A DNA stretch of 64,000 nucleotides from Nocardia sp. NRRL S-836 (lineage in GTDB: Bacteria > Actinomycetota > Actinomycetes > Mycobacteriales > Pseudonocardiaceae): assembly GCF_001279525.1 (NCBI RefSeq), contig NZ_LGDY01000092.1:186001-250000 (forward strand), read 5' to 3'. Below, in pieces: positions 59,750-64,000 of the stretch; the stretch's first letter is position 1, and every line of letters begins with the position of its first letter. Under the pieces are notes generated by a model. That model ran no database searches, was not told the origin of the DNA, and saw only the letters and a program-made list of their open reading frames with translations. Made by a program: the position numbers and the translations under genes.

Positions 59750-60264
59750 TGAACGACACCCGTCACATCCGGCAGCAGCCTGACGGGCACCTCGCGCAGT
59801 ACATGCCGCAGATCGACAGCAGCCTGTCGTGGGCCTCGACCGACGGCACCAGCTACGACGACGAGCAGGCACGCGGATGGCCCATCGCGCGTCTCGCACC
59901 GCCGTCCGCACAAGCCGAGCGGTGCATCGGGCACCACGCGCGGGACGCCAACGAGCGGCTGTTCAAGGTCGTGCAATACCTGCTGACGGCTATGCGGCAG
60001 GCGCGAGCCGCAGCAGATGCGGCAGCGGCCGGCAACGTCGGCCAGGTCGAGCGCGAACTCAAGCCGATCGACGACACGCTCACCGCCGCCCGCCGCTACC
60101 TGAGCGACGCGCGCTCGGAGCGAGCGACCGCGGCGACGTGGAGCAACCAGGTAGATCCTTCCGTGCCGTGGCGGTCGAGCCATGGCACTCAGATCCACCG
60201 GTGGGCGGTCGACGCGTTCCGTCGTCGGCAAGAAGCGGCGTTCGTTTTTGCACGAGGGCTCTGA
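59749..60264 (+). CDS. Unknown protein with helical centre
   Basis: ATG 59749 overlaps the preceding TGA, within an AAGCCTGATGA boundary. The 171 residues read NDTRHIRQQPDGHLAQYMPQ, GHHARDANERLFKVVQYLLT, RQARAAADAAAAGNVGQVER and LTAARRYLSDARSERATAA. The centre is probably a coiled coil or helical bundle. Confidence 0.68.
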   Translation: MNDTRHIRQQPDGHLAQYMPQIDSSLSWASTDGTSYDDEQARGWPIARLAPPSAQAERCIGHHARDANERLFKVVQYLLTAMRQARAAADAAAAGNVGQVERELKPIDDTLTAARRYLSDARSERATAATWSNQVDPSVPWRSSHGTQIHRWAVDAFRRRQEAAFVFARGL

Positions 60265-60661
60265 CTACCTCGTTCCCGTCTCCCTCGGCGGCACGTCTGA
60301 CGTGGTCGCGTTGTCTCACGGCAACACCAAAGCCGAGCACCTGGCCGTGCTGATCAATGACGCCATCGGCGCGACTGTGGTTCAACGGTGCGCCTATCCG
60401 GCGCTGGTCGTCACCTCACCCAACGCTGGTGCCGCCATACCGCTGCTGGGAGCAACGAGGCGAAGCGCAATTTCATCGATCGTGTTGCGCCCCAGGCAGG
60501 CATACCGAACCGCAGTCGACCTCGGATTTCGGACGCGCGGCACCTCCGCCGCCACCCCCGCCGGGCCGACCGATGCAAAGCCGTTCGAAAACCAGTCCGG
60601 CACGTTCCTAACCGGGCCTGCCAGCAGGCCTGACCTGCCGGTGCGGCTACCCGGCCCCTGA
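60182..60661 (+). CDS. Doubtful overlapping frame
   Basis: This frame overlaps the previous gene by 83 bases. The part HEGSDYLVPVSLGGTSDVVA, ALSHGNTKAEHLAVLINDAI (60245-60400) looks coding. The beginning and the end (PRQAYRTAVDLGFRTRGTSA) are less convincing. It may be a real gene with a different start or a shifted relic. Confidence 0.35.
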   Translation: MALRSTGGRSTRSVVGKKRRSFLHEGSDYLVPVSLGGTSDVVALSHGNTKAEHLAVLINDAIGATVVQRCAYPALVVTSPNAGAAIPLLGATRRSAISSIVLRPRQAYRTAVDLGFRTRGTSAATPAGPTDAKPFENQSGTFLTGPASRPDLPVRLPGP

Positions 60662-60686
60662 TCGAGGTGACCTGGAAGACCACGTC

Positions 60687-60933
60687 ATGGCCATGATGCA
60701 CCTCTTCGACGGAAACGATCACGGCGAACGCTGACCGAAGACGACGTCCGGGACTACTACGTCACGGCACAGGACGAGCCTGTGCCCGTCGCGTCGGCCG
60801 CCATGTTCGTCGACGCCGTGCTGGCACGAGCTTCGCCAACCGAGGAGTCGCCGCAGGCGGATACGAGCCGCCCCTGCCGGAGGCCGTGCAGCGAAACCCA
60901 GCCACAACAACAATTCTCACCTCAGAGCCTGTG
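60687..60933 (+). pseudogene. Small frameshifted gene before the terminator
   Basis: ATG 60687 gives AMMHLFDGNDHGER then TGA. Another frame continues LTEDDVRDYYVTAQDEPVPV and ASAAMFVDAVLARASPTEE to TGA 60931-60933, which lies inside a terminator stem. One base shift would join the two. It is the last gene of the long operon. Confidence 0.5.
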
Positions 60934-60960
60934 ACACCGACCGGTGTCACAGGCTCTTTC
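60923..60960 (+). terminator. Strong 15-bp hairpin terminator
   Basis: AGAGCCTGTGACACC (60923-60937) pairs perfectly with GGTGTCACAGGCTCT (60942-60956), loop four bases, then TTCG. It is the best hairpin in the window. Confidence 0.75.
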
Positions 60961-60971
60961 GCGTCCTGGAC

Positions 60972-61475
60972 ATGGAGGTGCCGGTGTACAGCGAGCTTCA
61001 ACCCTTGGGGCCGACCACGGTCGGCGATGTGGCGGGCGAGTTCCAGCTCACCGCCAGCGCCTACGAACGTACGTTCGCCCGTCTTCTGCCGCACGAGATG
61101 GGCGAGACATGGCTGGTAGTCCAGGCTCAGTACTTCGGTGAGTACCGCGAGGTCGGCAACGACGATCCCGGCAGGGACGACGACCAGATGGTATTCCTGT
61201 CCCGTCGGACGCAGTGGTTCTGGTGCACCGACCCGCACCTTCCCGAGGCCACGCACTTCTACTGCGGCACGACACTCGACCGACTCGCCGAGGTCGGCCG
61301 GTACGACGACGACACCTTCAACGCCGCGCCACTGGATGCCGCCGCTCGCAAAGCCTGTGCCGAGCTGAACCCGGCCTCCATCACCTGGACCGGCTTGCCA
61401 GGCGACATCTTCTACGGCTACGGCGAGCCACGCTCAACAACGGAAACAGCACTTCCTGAGAAGGGATCGCCGTGA
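60972..61475 (+). CDS. Unknown protein
   Basis: ATG 60972 starts a 167-residue product (EVPVYSELQPLGPTTVGDVA). It includes YERTFARLLPHEMGETWLVV, FLSRRTQWFWCTDPHLPEAT and TFNAAPLDAAARKACAELNP. It looks like an alpha-beta enzyme-like protein without recognisable motifs. Its stop overlaps the next GTG. Confidence 0.68.
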   Translation: MEVPVYSELQPLGPTTVGDVAGEFQLTASAYERTFARLLPHEMGETWLVVQAQYFGEYREVGNDDPGRDDDQMVFLSRRTQWFWCTDPHLPEATHFYCGTTLDRLAEVGRYDDDTFNAAPLDAAARKACAELNPASITWTGLPGDIFYGYGEPRSTTETALPEKGSP

Positions 61476-61912
61476 CGGTGAAGCGGCGTCGCGTCGCGGT
61501 AGGACAGACCGTCGAGATGGTCTTGTCGACAGACCTGGAACACAAGCAGCCACTCGTGGCCAAGATCTGCGGAGAGGTGCGGCGTTTGCGCATTCTCGAC
61601 GGCTGCGTGGAACTCCTGCGCCCCAACGACTTCCTCTTTGAGGGCGAGGATCTTGATCGGCCGTGGATCTCGTTCAAGCCGCCGTACGAGTACGTCGGCA
61701 TCTACAAGGACCGGCGGGGCCTATGGGTGAAGCCGACCCCTCGATGGCTCGTCCAGGTCGAACGCTACGGCAAGCCGGTGTCGGTGCCCATGCTGCCCGG
61801 CTCGTTCGCCGTGCGATGGCTGGAGACCTACACCCCGTGGTACGCCGAGCGCTGCTTGCGGTCAGAAGGCTATTCGATCAACGAGAACTACTACTACGAG
61901 GCGCGGTCTTGA
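61472..61912 (+). CDS. Unknown protein
   Basis: GTG 61472 overlaps the preceding stop (GTGA). The 146 residues read TVKRRRVAVGQTVEMVLSTD, VAKICGEVRRLRILDGCVEL, YVGIYKDRRGLWVKPTPRWL and AVRWLETYTPWYAERCLRSE. The beta-rich first half and basic start suggest nucleic-acid contact. Family unknown. Confidence 0.68.
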   Translation: MTVKRRRVAVGQTVEMVLSTDLEHKQPLVAKICGEVRRLRILDGCVELLRPNDFLFEGEDLDRPWISFKPPYEYVGIYKDRRGLWVKPTPRWLVQVERYGKPVSVPMLPGSFAVRWLETYTPWYAERCLRSEGYSINENYYYEARS

Positions 61913-62295
61913 GGTGTGACGGCTCAGTGTGTGACCAGGCCAAGCAGGCCAACGAGATCTGCCCGGTCGAGACGACCGTTGCGCAGGTCAACGACGAGGT
62001 CGGGATGGGACCGCCCGGCAGGGTGCTGATGAAGATCCCGCACGACGAGATCGCGGTGATCATCGTTCAAAACGCGGACGGCAAGTTCGTGCTCTGGTGG
62101 TTCGACTACGTCGTCAACGAGCACGAGGAGTCGTTCGAGGATCTCTCGGTCGCCATCGCCCGAGCCGCTGTGCTGATGCGCAACATCGAAGAAGAGCACC
62201 GACGCTCCGCATACGACCCGGCACCGTGCTTCGTCGATGACCCCGGCGACTTCGCACCGAAGGCGACCGAGTTCCTCGGCGCGCAGCTGACCTGA
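61909..62295 (+). CDS. Unknown protein
   Basis: TTG 61909 overlaps the preceding TGA; GTG 61927 is the alternative. The 128 residues read RCDGSVCDQAKQANEICPVE, VLMKIPHDEIAVIIVQNADG, VLWWFDYVVNEHEESFEDLS and ARAAVLMRNIEEEHRRSAYD. Three Cys near the N-terminus are notable. Function unknown. Confidence 0.66.
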   Translation: MRCDGSVCDQAKQANEICPVETTVAQVNDEVGMGPPGRVLMKIPHDEIAVIIVQNADGKFVLWWFDYVVNEHEESFEDLSVAIARAAVLMRNIEEEHRRSAYDPAPCFVDDPGDFAPKATEFLGAQLT

Positions 62296-62403
62296 CAACA
62301 CCCTCGCAAGCCACATCATGCCGGGAGTGCCGCGAAGCGGCACGACCGGCATCTTTCGTTTCCCACTTCCACAACCGTGTCGCCAGCCGCAGGGAGAGTC
62401 CAC
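62296..62403. other. Spacer with AAGCCACATC motif
   Basis: Contains a CTCGCAAGCCACATCATGCC boundary sequence and the GGGAGAG ribosome site of a very short frame. Confidence 0.35.
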
Positions 62404-62439
62404 ATGAGCAGCTACCTCGACCAGAGCCCCGTCAACTGA
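62404..62439 (+). pseudogene. Eleven-codon frame before a hexanucleotide repeat
   Basis: ATG 62404 with a good GGGAGAG site encodes only MSSYLDQSPVN. In another frame downstream, GDVIPLVATTSQRERPPSPP and FCPGELVTASSLSLTSGFVS look coding. The repeat between them may have changed the frame. Confidence 0.35.
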
Positions 62440-62448
62440 TACTCAGCG

Positions 62449-62472
62449 GCCAGCGCCAGCGCCAGCGCCAGC
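62449..62472 (+). repeat. Four GCCAGC units
   Basis: GCCAGC is repeated four times in tandem directly after the eleven-codon frame. Confidence 0.8.
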
Positions 62473-62694
62473 GGTCCCGCGGCCACCGGTTCGGTGACGT
62501 CATCCCCCTCGTCGCCACGACCAGCCAGCGCGAGCGACCGCCGAGTCCGCCGTTCTGCCCCGGCGAGCTGGTCACAGCTAGCTCCCTCTCGCTGACCAGT
62601 GGGTTCGTCAGTACAAGCACGTATGACCCGGCACGGCGCATTGAAACCCTCTCAGGGCGGCGCCTGGCCGGGTCCATCCAGCACAGGAGGGTTC

Positions 62695-63084
62695 ATGACC
62701 ACCATCGCGGCCACCGCCGACGCCATCGAGGCGGTGCCAGTCCGGGTGTTCCACAACAACGACGCGTCCGCGTCACTGCTGAACGGCTACCAGCCGGGCT
62801 CTACGGTCACCGAGGTCTACCTCTACATCGAGGATGCCCTCGACGATCACGTCCTTCTCGACCGAGCCTTCGATCTGTTCAACATCGACCCCGATCCCGA
62901 ACTCGGTGCTCCGGACGAGCGGGCCGTGGAGTACCGCAGCCGCGGCAACAGGTCGCTGTCGGTCGGTGACGTCGTCGCAGTCGGCGACCGGTTCTACGCC
63001 GTCGACCACACCGGCTGGCGTCGGCTGGGGGACCAGCCGCTCATCCGGCAGCAGGCCTCTCGCGGCACCGTGCCCCTGTACTGA
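62695..63084 (+). CDS. Unknown protein
   Basis: The 129-residue product starts at ATG 62695 after AGGAGGG. It reads ADAIEAVPVRVFHNNDASAS, TVTEVYLYIEDALDDHVLLD, DLFNIDPDPELGAPDERAVE and SLSVGDVVAVGDRFYAVDHT. The pattern of the end (YRSRGNRSLSVGDVV) is known to me from small plasmid proteins of unknown function. Confidence 0.7.
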   Translation: MTTIAATADAIEAVPVRVFHNNDASASLLNGYQPGSTVTEVYLYIEDALDDHVLLDRAFDLFNIDPDPELGAPDERAVEYRSRGNRSLSVGDVVAVGDRFYAVDHTGWRRLGDQPLIRQQASRGTVPLY

Positions 63085-63217
63085 GCCCCGTCCCAAGCTC
63101 ACCGGGCTTTTCGTTTTCTGCAACGAGGACACAGGGAGGCGGCGGACGCCGGCCCACGGTGGGCCGGCGTCCGCCGCGCAGCCGTCTGCCTGCGACACCA
63201 CTCACACCGAGAGTCTT

Positions 63218-63402
63218 ATGGCGACAGACGCCGCGATCACCCCACCACCCGGTACCGCAAGGTCGAGCATGCGTGGTGGACGTGGGCCGACCCCGGATGC
63301 GGACACTGCGGGGGCGCCGGACTCCTCTGGACCGCGGTGTGGGATCGGGGCATCAACCCCGCCCGTCCGCCATGCGCCCGTGCGAGCCGCACTCCTCAAT
63401 GA
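63218..63402 (+). pseudogene. Broken relative of the 10980 zinc-ribbon gene
   Basis: ATG 63218 begins MATDAAITPPPG, then the better reading shifts frame: YRKVEHAWWTWADPGCGHCG, GAGLLWTAVWDRGIN. The 10980 protein has ITPPPGY...WAWADPSCERCHGSGTVW at the same place. The frame ends early at TGA 63400-63402, so both a shift and a truncation occurred. Confidence 0.6.
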
Positions 63403-63598
63403 CTCGGGTCGGTGGTGTGCCCCCGACCCAGGCCGCGGACCGACCGGTGCACCCTCACCGTTTCCCGAACGCTGCCGCGCCCCGTCTTCCCCAACAGAGG
63501 GGAAAAAGCCGAGTTCCACCATGACCCCGAACCGCCACCTGATGGGCGCCGCCGCGCACGGCATCACCCGACCCGAGAACCCGACCCGAGGAAGCACC

Positions 63599-63898
63599 AT
63601 GCAGGAGCAGCACGAACAGCAGGCGCAGCAGGGCACGGCGGACAAGACGCCGCATCGGCCCTTCCACGTGGAGTGGGTGACGCCCCTGCGGTACCGAGCA
63701 AAGATCGACCCGAGTCGTCCGCGATTCGCGGGCCTGACGCCCGCCGACTTCCCCGCCTTCGACTCCACACGCCTGTCCGACGCGGCCGACGCCGCTCTGG
63801 AGTTCCTGGAAACCGAGGACAACGTGATCAGTGTGGACGAGCGCGATGTCCGCTACGTCACCGTCTCGCCCGACACCGATCCGGGGGAGGAGGGATGA
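63599..63898 (+). CDS. Unknown acidic protein
   Basis: ATG 63599 follows GAGGAAG, preferred to ATG 63521. The 99 residues begin with a Gln/Glu-rich stretch (QEQHEQQAQQGTADKTPHRP), then HVEWVTPLRYRAKIDPSRPR and DAADAALEFLETEDNVISVD. Its stop overlaps the next ATG. Confidence 0.66.
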   Translation: MQEQHEQQAQQGTADKTPHRPFHVEWVTPLRYRAKIDPSRPRFAGLTPADFPAFDSTRLSDAADAALEFLETEDNVISVDERDVRYVTVSPDTDPGEEG

Positions 63899-64000
63899 CC
63901 GATATCGGCCTGCACTCCGTCACCGGCCGCCCCACTTGGCGCGGTCTGGTCGTTCCCTACCTCACCGTCTGGAGCGGCGAGCAGATCGACCTGACGAAAC
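63895..64000 (+). CDS. RPTxxGLVVPY family protein, cut by window end
   Basis: ATG 63895 overlaps the preceding stop. The 35 visible residues read TDIGLHSVTGRPTWRGLVVP and YLTVWSGEQIDLTK, matching the start of the 18489 protein (RPTVGGLVVPW). The remainder is outside the window. Confidence 0.65.
   Translation, partial: MTDIGLHSVTGRPTWRGLVVPYLTVWSGEQIDLTK

Noticed and set aside
60357..60633. Two further plus-strand frames overlapping 60182-60661
   Set aside because: Both are Arg/Pro/Ser-rich with no ribosome site.

Overview
The window is very GC-rich DNA with many GTG starts, strong purine-rich ribosome sites and codons ending in G or C, so it comes from an actinomycete. A Pseudonocardiales-like host is my guess from protein style only. 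No rRNA, tRNA, ribosomal or core metabolic genes are visible. The content (tyrosine recombinase, phage-type AAA ATPase, primase-polymerase, an insertion sequence, dozens of small unknown proteins, many broken genes) fits a large plasmid or an integrated plasmid- or phage-like element rather than core chromosome.

Layout. 0-13 kb: a recombinase, relics of an AraC regulator and of a long minus-strand recombinase-like gene, an AAA ATPase / PP2C phosphatase cluster, a SLOG-family protein, a ruined actinophage-type gene, a zinc-ribbon protein and a primase-polymerase. 13-28 kb: scattered small genes including members of two paralogous families of unknown function, an IS5-type element landed on a stop codon, a DprA-like protein and a Crp/Fnr regulator. 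28-33 kb: a few small genes, then an island of chromosome-type genes (ArsR-like regulator, ruined ketopantoate-reductase-like gene, two secreted proteins on the minus strand). 33-64 kb: about 55 short genes or gene relics, all on the plus strand, tightly packed with ATGA/GTGA overlaps or short spacers. Nearly all are unrecognised. Several spacers contain hairpins, and many carry a short AAGCCT-type motif.

How the parts may work together. The recombinase, primase-polymerase and AAA ATPase could serve maintenance or replication. The long unidirectional array looks like an accessory operon series restarted at about four places that share a TACCACA / ATTGTG sequence. At 45.9 kb one gene, more AT-rich than its neighbours and flanked by a diverged direct repeat, has the overall pattern and C-terminal motif of the AcrVA2 anti-CRISPR family. 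This is the most notable candidate in the window.

Caution. Roughly twenty genes are split by one-base shifts or single stop codons. Some are clearly decayed, but the number is high enough that uncorrected assembly errors should be excluded before reading biology into each break. All functional calls are from reading the sequence by eye; no database search was run.
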